64,000 bases of DNA, taken from NCBI GenBank assembly GCA_934486615.1, contig CAKSQO010000002.1:1-64000 (forward strand). The letters run 5' to 3'. A model generated the notes under the pieces. It did no database searches. It saw nothing but the letters and a program-made list of their open reading frames with translations, and had not been told where the DNA came from. This DNA is from an uncultured Eubacteriales bacterium (GTDB taxonomy: Bacteria; Bacillota; Clostridia; Oscillospirales; Acutalibacteraceae). A program made the translations under genes and the position numbers. Numbering within the stretch: the stretch's first letter is position 1; each line of letters begins with the position of its first letter. Shown here piece by piece: positions 50,901 to 58,313 of the stretch.

Positions 50901-51542
50901 GAGCTGAACTTTACTGAAGGAGTAGCTGCTGAGCACACAGCTGCCATAGACCTCGCCCGCGTAATAAAGCGTGAGCGTGCCATTTTCAAATTTGAGCGAA
51001 ACATCATAAAGCTGAACCATAAACTGAGGCTCGGACGCACCGCTCGCGGCTTTCGCAGCCGACCCAACGGCAGTAATAACGGCGGAGGACGTATCGGGGG
51101 TAAGAGTCTTACCGCTGCTTATTACCGTCCGACCGTTATACTCGGCGCTCAGAGTAAGCTGGGTTCCGGCTTCATTTCCCGCTATGATAACGGAAAGCTC
51201 ACCGATCTTAACGGTATATGACAGACCCTTGTGCTGGGAGCCCCAAGCAGGTGAAAGCGTGACCTTATAACCGAAATCAAACTTGTCTCCGAGATCAAGG
51301 GTATCTGCATATGTAAAACTGTTCTTATCCGAGCCTCCCGCACTGTACATCACATTATAACCGTGCTCGGCCTCGTTTGCCTTGCCGCAGTAGCCGCTTT
51401 GATGATTGGCGCTCCATTTGCTCCAGTCATCGGCAAATGAAGTTACCGTCTCGCTGTCAGAGGCCGAAATTGCGATAGCGGTCGTAAACACAGACGTCAT
51501 TACCGCCACAGCAAGCAGCAGGCTCAATATCTTCTTCCCCAT
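47928..51542 (-). CDS. Giant secreted protein (1204 aa) with shared C-terminal domain
   Basis: This protein has a Sec signal (ILSLLLAVAVMTSVFTTAIA). Two ~200-aa beta-rich repeats follow (starting FADDWSKWSANHQ about residue 36 and FDMSANKWTMFKPY about residue 230; each has an EHGYN/DA..Y...FTY/N.LG.KF pattern like lectin-type jelly rolls). A middle region of about 330 aa has two copies of an ALLTYGxAxxxY-like element (LADMLNFGAASQVYF, LVDNLITYGRACKSY). The ~375-aa C-terminal domain begins HPYSSTSIWNNKL and carries LGTHWGSGMSTVGGSIRSGEL, EHALKLDVY, WPADRCDG and YIVDDSAW. No LPXTG, SLH or TM anchor is seen. It is probably a released or wall-associated carbohydrate-active or adhesive protein. 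Confidence 0.82.
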   Translation of the reverse strand: MGKKILSLLLAVAVMTSVFTTAIAISASDSETVTSFADDWSKWSANHQSGYCGKANEAEHGYNVMYSAGGSDKNSFTYADTLDLGDKFDFGYKVTLSPAWGSQHKGLSYTVKIGELSVIIAGNEAGTQLTLSAEYNGRTVISSGKTLTPDTSSAVITAVGSAAKAASGASEPQFMVQLYDVSLKFENGTLTLYYAGEVYGSCVLSSYSFSKVQLSVLPSFVNYNRAAVFDISGTKYTPKDIPDDEYVLPYYEKDSVFDMSANKWTMFKPYGKAVITTAAEHGYDAFAVEGRNFSSEEKLNTFTYNDRVNLGNKFSVGYKARIHNIAWNADDSGTDFAFEIGSLRICIVGSDNFRAVKLAVYHNGELVFDNNVNLIQTYDTDFITNTNNALINAGFSGNILGENGTSSFAISAEFDDGVLVLKSNGKEYGRCRIYDYDFTDSTVRISVRSDSMWGSYCMGDIALSGVSRIRTTDKTIEELNPGKTLYTEWTDSDESGYLTRTCLANGDVERKAKAEVYAAGVTLTSGFALRFSLVDDFDKYYSDISAASPNGNLTFDEKTNKAYIMNVGAKNMGKKYTVTYTAVDKATGERVTFSKSFSLLDYAKAMYATTENDRIKTVLADMLNFGAASQVYFNTDVKNLVNTDTSVMASASEKVDSSTLESKMSLGEGNSTADINWYGASLVLKDKIDVKYYVKASAATMATEGLKLRLVVDYDEHGSETYEVDASEFEAVTVNGKSGYYSYTFDKLAPNRMEDKIVAQFVTADGTAKSVELSYSISSYAKAKSDSTVKGLGDLVDNLITYGRACKSYNCSTWKHPYSSTSIWNNKLKSGATYTDAGLGWTYEFTDENWNKTGKTQKYSYGIDSENLFTTDYSDDYIYRFTLNEINEYNQAIGKGSITGTTVKSDKNGRWAAFNDETHLEEFVAWYKSKYGTPNKMYFPKGQTLAANTINGLFDSVTYVPPGNECTSVLQPDGKTVIEFQPTCRAWYLNPDDNGNKVVAGYIIGNPRISRLDSEGNLGTHWGSGMSTVGGSIRSGELTGDGNIEHALKLDVYGYLCYYMKGELEGYQWPADRCDGAAPNPKLNTYNGYWGGYCNKNNSDAKIVMGSLLALKKDVTVESLGIQTEIGKKLFYTLQNYGCYIVDDSAWPQYNFCAESTVPDEVYAKYGINLRGKLPTNDNDTSVQAKYARDIQTIISNLCVVSYN

Positions 51543-51606
51543 AGTTTTCCTCCAAAGCCGTGCTCCTCAGCAATTTGCATCGGGGCACAATAGTTCATAC
51601 TAATGA

Positions 51607-51635
51607 ATTGTAACATTTTATCGTATACAAATCAA
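51607..51635 (-). promoter_or_regulatory. Promoter of the 1204-aa secreted-protein gene
   Basis: On the minus strand TTGATT (51635-51630), 17 nt, TACAAT (51612-51607), 65 bp upstream of the ATG. Confidence 0.8.
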
Positions 51636-51754
51636 GGCGGGCACGGACGATTTGGCTATCCTTACAAACTGCGCCTGATTTGTTTGTGCAGTTTTTCTGA
51701 CATCCGGCGTACTTATGAATGTTATATTCACATTCGGGCGAAATGCATACGCAA

Positions 51755-51798
51755 AAGCGCCCCGCTTAAACAGCAAAAAGCCGAAAAGCGGAGCGCTT
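51755..51798 (-). terminator. Terminator behind the secreted-protein pseudogene
   Basis: AAGCGC-C-CCGCTT pairs with AAGCGG-A-GCGCTT (one mismatch) around an 18-nt loop. It lies 60 bp after the end of the deleted copy. Confidence 0.7.
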
Positions 51799-51857
51799 CT
51801 TTCATTGTATATGTGCCGATTTACTTAACTATCCTCAGCGCGAGTATCGCGTGAGTA

Positions 51858-52130
51858 TCAGCCGCCGCATATAGTCGCCGAAATGCGGTTCAGCTCCTTT
51901 GTCGCAGGGTCGGTCAAAGCGTAAGTGCGGCTTCTCTGCAGATAGATGCCGTACTTCTCTATAAGCTCCCCGGCAACGCCGTATGAGTATGTTCTCGCCT
52001 TGCCCTCGGCATCGGTGCAGTCCCGCTCAAAGCCCGTCGGAAGACAGGTCGCGTTTACGGGAACTTTTGTGTTCCATATCGAGCCTTTTGCAAGCGGGTG
52101 CTCAAAGCTCGGCGTATGTTCGGCGGCGTT
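51858..52130 (-). pseudogene. Internally deleted copy of the shared C-terminal domain
   Basis: A minus-strand frame reads TPSFEHPLAKGSIWNTKVP, then CLPTGFERDCTDAEGKARTYSYGVAGELIEKYGIYLQRS, and ends at a TGA (51860-51858). The first part matches the domain start of the 1382-aa protein (EPSFMHPFASDSIWYTRI, YLPTGFEWTYKDSDGK, SYGL). Then the frame jumps straight to the domain end (GVAEEVLETYNICI). About 230 core residues, including HWGSG, GGSIR and VDDSA, are missing. No start codon or signal is seen. It follows the 1382-aa gene immediately, so it is a decayed tandem duplicate. Confidence 0.8.
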
Positions 52131-52204
52131 TCTTATAATTCGGCACTTTCCCCTTTTGTCGAGTCGGCGACCTGAGGACTCCCAAGCCGCCGGCCCTTTT
52201 AATT

Positions 52205-55200
52205 CTACTTTACAATACAGAGATTGGTCATGATCAGCCGTATATCCCCTGCAAAGGCATTGCTCGCCGAGATAATGTTCGCATCGGTCTGGCTGTAGAG
52301 CATACCCTTTTTGATGCAGATGTTGTACGTCTCGAGGACCTCCTCGGCGACGCCGTACTCGGCACAGAAATTATACGCCTCCCACGCCGAATCGTCGACT
52401 ATATATGCGCCGTAATTCTGCATGGTGTAGAACAGCTTTCTGCCGACCTCGGTCTGAATTCCAAGTCCGTCGGCGGTCATCCACTTCGGTATCGCAAGAT
52501 GTGAGCCCATCAGCAGATCGGTATTAGTGCCGCCGTAGCCGCCGTTGGGCGCATAAGAGTCGTTGAGCCATGCGGGGTCGGTGAAGCCCTTGCGCAGGGT
52601 GTTATTGTAGTAGAGGTAACGTGCAGCATAAATGTCAATCTTCAATGCATGCTCTATCTGTCCGCTGCCCGTAAGCTCGCCGACGCGAATCGAGCCGCCG
52701 AGCGCTGTTATGCCGCTGCCCCAGTGGCTGCCCTCGATGCCGCTGCCTGAGGTGCCGTTAATGTTGCTGGCAGGGCGGCCGAGGTCGTCTCTGCCCGTCC
52801 ACGCATATCCGCAGACGTAGCCTGCGACATTGCCGCTTGCGTCGGTCCAACGCACGCCCGGCTGCAGCTCATAGACCGTGCCGTCGGGCTGAACTATGGC
52901 GGTGCAGGCATTGGGCGCCTTGTCCTGATTTACGGTAGTCTCGTTAAGGAACTGACCTGCGGGAACATACATGCGGATCGGGTTTGCGCCCGCATTGGCT
53001 ACGGCCCTGGCAAGGCCCTCTTGGGTCAGCGCCGTCCAGCGATCGTTCGACATTGTGGCGACGGAGTTGTCCGCTGCGTACAGTGCCTGAAGCACGCGCG
53101 GCTCGAAGACATAGACTAAATCGTCGTCATAGGTCGTGGTGCGCTGCAGCTCCTCGTCAAGGCCGTAAGAAGCGCTCTGCGTTTTGCCGTCCGAGTCCTT
53201 ATAAGTCCACTCGAAGCCCGTCGGCAGATAGGTCGCAAAGTCGCTTATGCGCGTGTACCAAATAGAATCGCTTGCAAACGGGTGCATAAAGCTCGGCTCA
53301 ACGTCAAGGCTCTCGGCGTAGGCGCTGCAGGCGCGACCGTAGGTCAGCATGAGCTTTACAAGCGTTTTCAGGCTCTCGGACGAGTCGGCGCTGTCGAGCA
53401 CACTCCTGACGTAGGAGGCGACCGAGTAGGTCATAGCAACGGAGTTATCGGAGCTGAACTGTGCCGTTACGGCAGTGTCCATCTGTGTCTGGTCAAGCTT
53501 GTCGAAGGTGTAGGCGTACATAGGCGCACCGTCGACGGTCACGCTCTCAAACTCGGACGCGCTTACGCTGTAGGACTTGCCGCCCGCAGTAATGTTCAGC
53601 TGCAGTCCGTCGGTCGCCATTGTATCGGCGGAGGCTTCGACAAAAAATCTTATTGCCGTACCGCTGCCGATAATAACGCTCGCGCCGTGCCATTTAACAG
53701 GCTTGCCGGCGTTGCCGTCGGCAATATTCGCGACGGAAACGATGCTGTCATCGGCTATTGCCGCGGAAGCGCTCGCGCTTATCTCACTGCCGCCGCTGAT
53801 GAGAGCGTCGGTGTCGGTTCCGAAGTAGGTCTGAGCCGCCGCACCGTAAGCGAACATATCGGCAATCAGCGTTTTAAGCTCGGCCGATGCGGTCTTTGCG
53901 TAAAGCGCACGCGCGTAGTCGGCAACGCTCGAAGTCTTGGAGAAGCTGACTGCCTCGCCCGTCTCGTTATCGGTCGCTGTGAATACTGCGGTGTAGCTTC
54001 TGCCCAGCTTGTCGGGTGAAATACCCGCCACGGTCGCGATGTTCCTGACAGCGTCAAAGCTGACCTCGCCCTGAGCGCTGCTGACGGAAATATCACTGTA
54101 ATACTTGCCGAAATCATAGGTCAGGCCGAAATTCAGCTTGAAGCCGTCGCTCAGATCGGCATTATCGGAGAACACGGCGGCCTTGGACTTTCTCTCAACC
54201 CTTTTGGTCGCCTTGTTGGTGCGGTAGAGATAGCCGTCGCCCATATCGACCCATTCGGTATTGATGACCTTGCCGGGGTTGAGCTCCTCAAGCGAAGGAA
54301 TAAGGAGCTTTTCACCGTCAAAATCGGTGACGGTGTGTGTCAGTGCATCATCGGCGATATAGCTTTCAAAGCGGGCCTGTGCCGCCGAGAAGCTGCTGAT
54401 GACCTCGGCACTGCAAATTGCATTGTCGCCCGCCTTAACGGTAAGTATGCCGTCGGAGTACGAAACGGTTATCGTCATATACCAGCCGAGATTTGCGTAC
54501 CTCCACGCGTTCCAGTGATTAGCGGCGTTCTGAGTAGCGGCGGTCATCGCGTCGTTCATATCCGAAAGGATTCCGTCTTCGTCGCTCGTCGTGCGTGTTC
54601 CCGTGTAGCCGACGGTCGCCGAGCCGAGCTCACTGTCGCCGTAGCAGACGCTGACAACGCGCATAAAGCTCATTCCGTTGCTCACGTCTGCGGGAGCGGC
54701 AATGTCGACCTTCAGGTCTCCGAGAGTAAACGTCATCGCAAGCGAGCCGTTTATCGTCGTATACTTGTAGTTATAGTTGAACCTGACCGTGAAGCTGTCG
54801 CCGAGATCGGTCGGAGCGGACACGGTAAAACGGTCAACCTTAACAGTCTCGCCGTTGCGTTTGACAGAGCCGTCGACACTGCTTGTTGCAGTGCTCATAC
54901 CGCTGTAGAGTATGTCACCCGCAACATTACCGTGAGCCGAGCCTGCGTTATGTCCTTTGCCCTCAACGGTGATATCACCGGCTGCAATGCTTCCAAACGG
55001 CACTACGGTGATGTTCCCTTCGCGCACTGTGGCGGAGAGGTCGTAAAACGCCGCGCGGTAGTAAACCGAGGTGCTTTCAAGCGCCACTCCGAATATCGGG
55101 TTGACGGCGCTGAAATCATAGCCGCTGACGGTGCCGGACGCGCGCAGCGTCTCGCCGTCATAGACGCTTATCGCGCCGTTATTGAAGCTGACCGTCAGAT

Positions 55201-56353
55201 CAATAAGGCGCTGGGCGTTGTTCATATCGCTGTGCATGGCGGCGAGTATCGCGTCGGGATACGCCGAGTAGTTCGGCTGCCACGTTCCGCTCTCGGCTAT
55301 CACACTGTTGCCGTATGTAACAACGACCTTTATGCTGCGACCCACCGCGGGATTGACAAGGCTGACTTTCAGGTCGCCGAGCGAAATGTAGGTGCTGCTG
55401 TTTGCGGCGTACTGCTCCCAAGTGCCGAGGCGGACCTTGGCTTTAAGCTCGAACTCGCTGCCGAAGTCAAGGCTATCGGTATAGGAGAAGCTGCTCTGTG
55501 CTTCGCCCGAACGCCTGTAGATAACATCATAGCCGTTTGCAGCTTCAGTCGCAACGATACCGTTTTCGGACGTCCATTTCGAGTAGTCGAAGCTAATACT
55601 GCGCTCGTTCGGCAAAGCAGGCAGGACGTAGTGCTCATTTGCGTATTTCACGCCGCTTATGTCGCAGACAGTCGCGCGGCAGAACACGGAAAAGCGCGGG
55701 TTGAACTTGAGCACGGTGTTCGTAAAATCGTAACCGCTGATAAACGTCGTTCCGTAAAGCTCGCCTGCGTTATAGAGCTTGAGAACGCCGTGGTCGAAGC
55801 TGATCGACACGTTGACAAAACGCGTCAGGTGCTGCGACTGATTGGTGTTGCCCTCGGCAGCCGCCTGAGCGGCCTTTACCGTAGCGATAAGTGCGGACGT
55901 GTCGTCAAAATCGAGCAGCTCGTCCGACTCAAAGACGGCACGTCCGTCGTAGTCGGCCTTGAGGGTAAACCCTGTGCTCTTGCCGACAACGGTGACGGTC
56001 AGCTTTCCGATCACCGCCGCATAGCGAAACTTGTCATAAGTTCCCCAGTTAGGTTGAGTAACGACCTTGAAACCGTAATTGAATCGGTCCCCGAGGTTGA
56101 GCGCCTCCGAGTAGGTAAACTCAGTGTGAGAACCGGCCGTGCTGGCATACAGCACATTGTAGCCATGTTCAGCGGCATTCGCCTTTCCGCTGCCGCCCCA
56201 GGAGCTTGTCATTTCCCACTTGCTCCAGTCAGCGGCAAAGGCTGTGCCGGCCTGAGCATCGGCCGAAGCCGTGAAAGCTCCGGCGGTCAGTGTCGTTGCC
56301 AAAACGGCAACCGCCAAAATCAAACTTAAAACTCGGCTTTTTGCGTTTTTCAT
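52205..56353 (-). CDS. Giant secreted protein (1382 aa) with shared C-terminal domain
   Basis: This protein has a Sec signal (VLSLILAVAVLATTLTAGAFTASA). Three beta-rich repeats follow (FAADWSKWEMTSSWGG from about residue 38, SFDYSKWTSENGIV about 255, and a more divergent one with GDSFTVRFNYNYKY about 535). The middle region carries LIADMFAYGAAAQTYF and LVKLMLTYGRACSAY elements. The C-terminal ~340-aa domain contains HPFASDSIWYTRI, GSHWGSGITALGGSIRVGEL, EHALKIDIYA and YIVDDSAW. I chose the ATG at 56353 (MKNAKSRVL) because AGGGAGGA precedes it; the frame to 56401 lacks a site. It is a paralogue of the 1204-aa protein with one extra N-terminal repeat. A strong promoter lies upstream. Confidence 0.82.
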   Translation of the reverse strand: MKNAKSRVLSLILAVAVLATTLTAGAFTASADAQAGTAFAADWSKWEMTSSWGGSGKANAAEHGYNVLYASTAGSHTEFTYSEALNLGDRFNYGFKVVTQPNWGTYDKFRYAAVIGKLTVTVVGKSTGFTLKADYDGRAVFESDELLDFDDTSALIATVKAAQAAAEGNTNQSQHLTRFVNVSISFDHGVLKLYNAGELYGTTFISGYDFTNTVLKFNPRFSVFCRATVCDISGVKYANEHYVLPALPNERSISFDYSKWTSENGIVATEAANGYDVIYRRSGEAQSSFSYTDSLDFGSEFELKAKVRLGTWEQYAANSSTYISLGDLKVSLVNPAVGRSIKVVVTYGNSVIAESGTWQPNYSAYPDAILAAMHSDMNNAQRLIDLTVSFNNGAISVYDGETLRASGTVSGYDFSAVNPIFGVALESTSVYYRAAFYDLSATVREGNITVVPFGSIAAGDITVEGKGHNAGSAHGNVAGDILYSGMSTATSSVDGSVKRNGETVKVDRFTVSAPTDLGDSFTVRFNYNYKYTTINGSLAMTFTLGDLKVDIAAPADVSNGMSFMRVVSVCYGDSELGSATVGYTGTRTTSDEDGILSDMNDAMTAATQNAANHWNAWRYANLGWYMTITVSYSDGILTVKAGDNAICSAEVISSFSAAQARFESYIADDALTHTVTDFDGEKLLIPSLEELNPGKVINTEWVDMGDGYLYRTNKATKRVERKSKAAVFSDNADLSDGFKLNFGLTYDFGKYYSDISVSSAQGEVSFDAVRNIATVAGISPDKLGRSYTAVFTATDNETGEAVSFSKTSSVADYARALYAKTASAELKTLIADMFAYGAAAQTYFGTDTDALISGGSEISASASAAIADDSIVSVANIADGNAGKPVKWHGASVIIGSGTAIRFFVEASADTMATDGLQLNITAGGKSYSVSASEFESVTVDGAPMYAYTFDKLDQTQMDTAVTAQFSSDNSVAMTYSVASYVRSVLDSADSSESLKTLVKLMLTYGRACSAYAESLDVEPSFMHPFASDSIWYTRISDFATYLPTGFEWTYKDSDGKTQSASYGLDEELQRTTTYDDDLVYVFEPRVLQALYAADNSVATMSNDRWTALTQEGLARAVANAGANPIRMYVPAGQFLNETTVNQDKAPNACTAIVQPDGTVYELQPGVRWTDASGNVAGYVCGYAWTGRDDLGRPASNINGTSGSGIEGSHWGSGITALGGSIRVGELTGSGQIEHALKIDIYAARYLYYNNTLRKGFTDPAWLNDSYAPNGGYGGTNTDLLMGSHLAIPKWMTADGLGIQTEVGRKLFYTMQNYGAYIVDDSAWEAYNFCAEYGVAEEVLETYNICIKKGMLYSQTDANIISASNAFAGDIRLIMTNLCIVK

Positions 56354-56507
56354 AGTTTCCTCCCTACTTAAACTTTTTTCCGTCAAGGTACCCTCCGTCA
56401 CGCGGGCACATCGCGCGCGTTGCGAAAGCGATCGGGGAAATCGGGTTTCGCACCGTCAGAGGGCATCGGACGCGGCCTCTGCAGCAACCGCAGTCCTTTA
56501 TGCCGTG

Positions 56508-56537
56508 ATATTATCATAAATGCATAATAATTGTCAA
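56508..56537 (-). promoter_or_regulatory. Promoter of the 1382-aa secreted-protein gene
   Basis: On the minus strand TTGACA (56537-56532), 18 nt, TAATAT (56513-56508). A GATAAT with 16-nt spacing overlaps it. The leader to the ATG is about 150 bp and GC-rich, with no recognised motif. Confidence 0.8.
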
Positions 56538-56605
56538 CTGTTTTATTAAAATGATGTGTAATGTCACAAAAATTGTCAACATCAATGGCATTTCACCTTT
56601 TCCGA

Positions 56606-56634
56606 TTGATATTGTCATCATATTATGATATATT
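56606..56634 (+). promoter_or_regulatory. Promoter of the MATE exporter gene
   Basis: TTGATA (56606-56611), 17 nt, TATATT (56629-56634), in a very AT-rich stretch. It is divergent from the secreted-protein promoter about 70 bp away. Confidence 0.7.
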
Positions 56635-56711
56635 TTATATAATAATGTAAAAACGAAGTAATAGTAGGTGCTGTCCGTCAGTCGCTGGCTGTCGACGGTG
56701 CTCATTTTTTC

Positions 56712-56733
56712 GGTCTGAAGCCCGGTTCAGACC
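56712..56733 (+). promoter_or_regulatory. Inverted repeat in the MATE leader
   Basis: GGTCTGAA-GCCCGG-TTCAGACC forms an 8-bp stem 23 bp before the ATG. It could be an operator for a drug-responsive repressor or an attenuator; no T run follows, so it is not a classical terminator. Confidence 0.4.
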
Positions 56734-56756
56734 AACCGAAAGCGGAGAAGAAAATT

Positions 56757-58130
56757 ATGCCTCAGGAAAACAAAATGGGCTATATGCCCATACCGAAACT
56801 CGTCATTACAATGTCTCTGCCGATAATCATTTCGATGCTTGTGCAGGCACTGTACAACATCGTCGACAGCGTGTTCGTCAGCTACTACGACCCCGACGCG
56901 CTGACCGCCATCTCGCTCGTGTTCTCTGTGCAGAACCTGATGATAGGCGTCGCAACGGGAACGGGCGTCGGCGTAAACGCGCTGCTTTCGCGTGCACTCG
57001 GGCAGAAAAACCCCGAGCGCGCAAGCAAGATCGGCGAAAACGGAGTGTTCCTAGCCCTCGTCGGCTACGCAATCTTCCTTCTGTTCGCCGTATTCGGCGC
57101 AAAGCCGTTTATGCACATGATGACAAGCGACCGAAGCGTCTACGACTACGGCGTCGCCTACACGCAGATATGCTGCGGACTTTCGTTCGGCGTGTTCGAG
57201 CAGATAATGTTCGAGCGCCTTATGCAGGCGACAGGCCGCACGTTCTATACTATGATAACGCAGGGCATGGGTGCAATAATCAACATTGTGCTCGACCCGC
57301 TGTTCATCTTTGACAAAGTGCCTGTTCTCGGAATAAGCGGCCTCGGTCTCGGCGCTGCAGGTGCCGCTTGGGCGACCGTCATCGGCCAGATTGCCGCGTT
57401 CATTCTGGGAGTTGTTATCAATCATTTCAAAAATCCCGACATCAGGCTGTCGATAAAAGGCTTCCGCCCCGACATAAAGATGATCGGCAGCATATATGCC
57501 ATCGGTGTACCGAGCATAATCATGGTCGCGATAGGCTCGATCATGACCACCTGCATGAATATGATTCTCGGCGTGTTCGGCGCGCTGAGGAACATCGCCA
57601 TCAACGTGTTCGGCGCTTACTTTAAGCTGCAGAGCTTCGTCTTTATGCCGGTATTCGGCCTGAACAACGGTATTATCCCGATAATCTCGTTCAACTTCGG
57701 AGCGCAAAAGCGCAGGCGTATGCTCTCGACCGTCAAGTGCGGAATGTGCGTGGCAACTTTCTTCATGCTGCTCGGCCTTGCGCTTATGCAGTTTATCCCC
57801 GAAGGCCTGCTCGGCATATTCAACGCCGACGCCGATATGATACGCATCGGCACTCCCGCACTCAGGATAATCAGCATCGGCTTCCCGCTCGCCGGCATTT
57901 CGATAGTGCTCGGCTCGGTGTTCCAGTCGCTCGGCAAGAGCGTGATGTCGATGTTCGTGTCGTTTGCGCGTCAGATTGTCGTGCTCATTCCTGTCGCATT
58001 CGTGCTCTCAAAAATCGAGCCGAGCCTTGTATGGTGGGCTTTCCCCGTTGCGGAGGCAGTCTCGCTCGCAGTCAGCATTTTCTGCTATAGAAAAGTGTAC
58101 CGCACCACGATTAAGAAAATCGCCGAATAA
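56757..58130 (+). CDS. MATE family efflux transporter
   Basis: This 457-aa membrane protein exports cationic compounds using a sodium or proton gradient. Twelve hydrophobic segments occur in two halves. The start IPKLVITMSLPIIISMLVQALYNIVDSVFVSYY and the second-half FVFMPVFGLNNGIIPIISFNFGAQ are typical of the MepA/NorM-like DinF group. GGAGAAG precedes the ATG. A terminator follows at 58221. The substrate is unknown. Confidence 0.94.
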   Translation: MPQENKMGYMPIPKLVITMSLPIIISMLVQALYNIVDSVFVSYYDPDALTAISLVFSVQNLMIGVATGTGVGVNALLSRALGQKNPERASKIGENGVFLALVGYAIFLLFAVFGAKPFMHMMTSDRSVYDYGVAYTQICCGLSFGVFEQIMFERLMQATGRTFYTMITQGMGAIINIVLDPLFIFDKVPVLGISGLGLGAAGAAWATVIGQIAAFILGVVINHFKNPDIRLSIKGFRPDIKMIGSIYAIGVPSIIMVAIGSIMTTCMNMILGVFGALRNIAINVFGAYFKLQSFVFMPVFGLNNGIIPIISFNFGAQKRRRMLSTVKCGMCVATFFMLLGLALMQFIPEGLLGIFNADADMIRIGTPALRIISIGFPLAGISIVLGSVFQSLGKSVMSMFVSFARQIVVLIPVAFVLSKIEPSLVWWAFPVAEAVSLAVSIFCYRKVYRTTIKKIAE

Positions 58131-58220
58131 AGTCGGCGCGGTCTGTCAGCCCGGCGCGCTTCATCAGCTTCATTTGCCGACGCACGTTGTCAGCCGTCCG
58201 GCGATGCTGAAAACTGCACA

Positions 58221-58254
58221 AAAACCTTCCCTGTTTTTCGTCAGGGGAGGTTTT
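58221..58254 (+). terminator. Terminator of the MATE gene
   Basis: AAAACCTTCCCTG pairs with CAGGGGAGGTTTT (one T-G pair), loop TTTTTCGT, then GCTTTT. It lies about 90 bp after the stop and overlaps the glpK -35 by a few bases. Confidence 0.85.
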
Positions 58255-58281
58255 GCTTTTGCAGGCAGAATATGTTATGAT
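58253..58281 (+). promoter_or_regulatory. Promoter of glpK
   Basis: TTGCTT (58253-58258), 17 nt, TATGAT (58276-58281), 32 bp upstream of the ATG. Confidence 0.65.
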
Positions 58282-58313
58282 TATCAAAACGCTTCGGATA
58301 ACGGAGGCAAGGT

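Noticed and set aside
54335..56329. 664-aa + strand frame opposite the 1382-aa secreted protein
   Set aside because: It mirrors the codon structure of the real gene, has no ribosome site and reads as low-quality Arg/Val/His-rich sequence; the minus frame has signal peptide, repeats and homologous neighbours.
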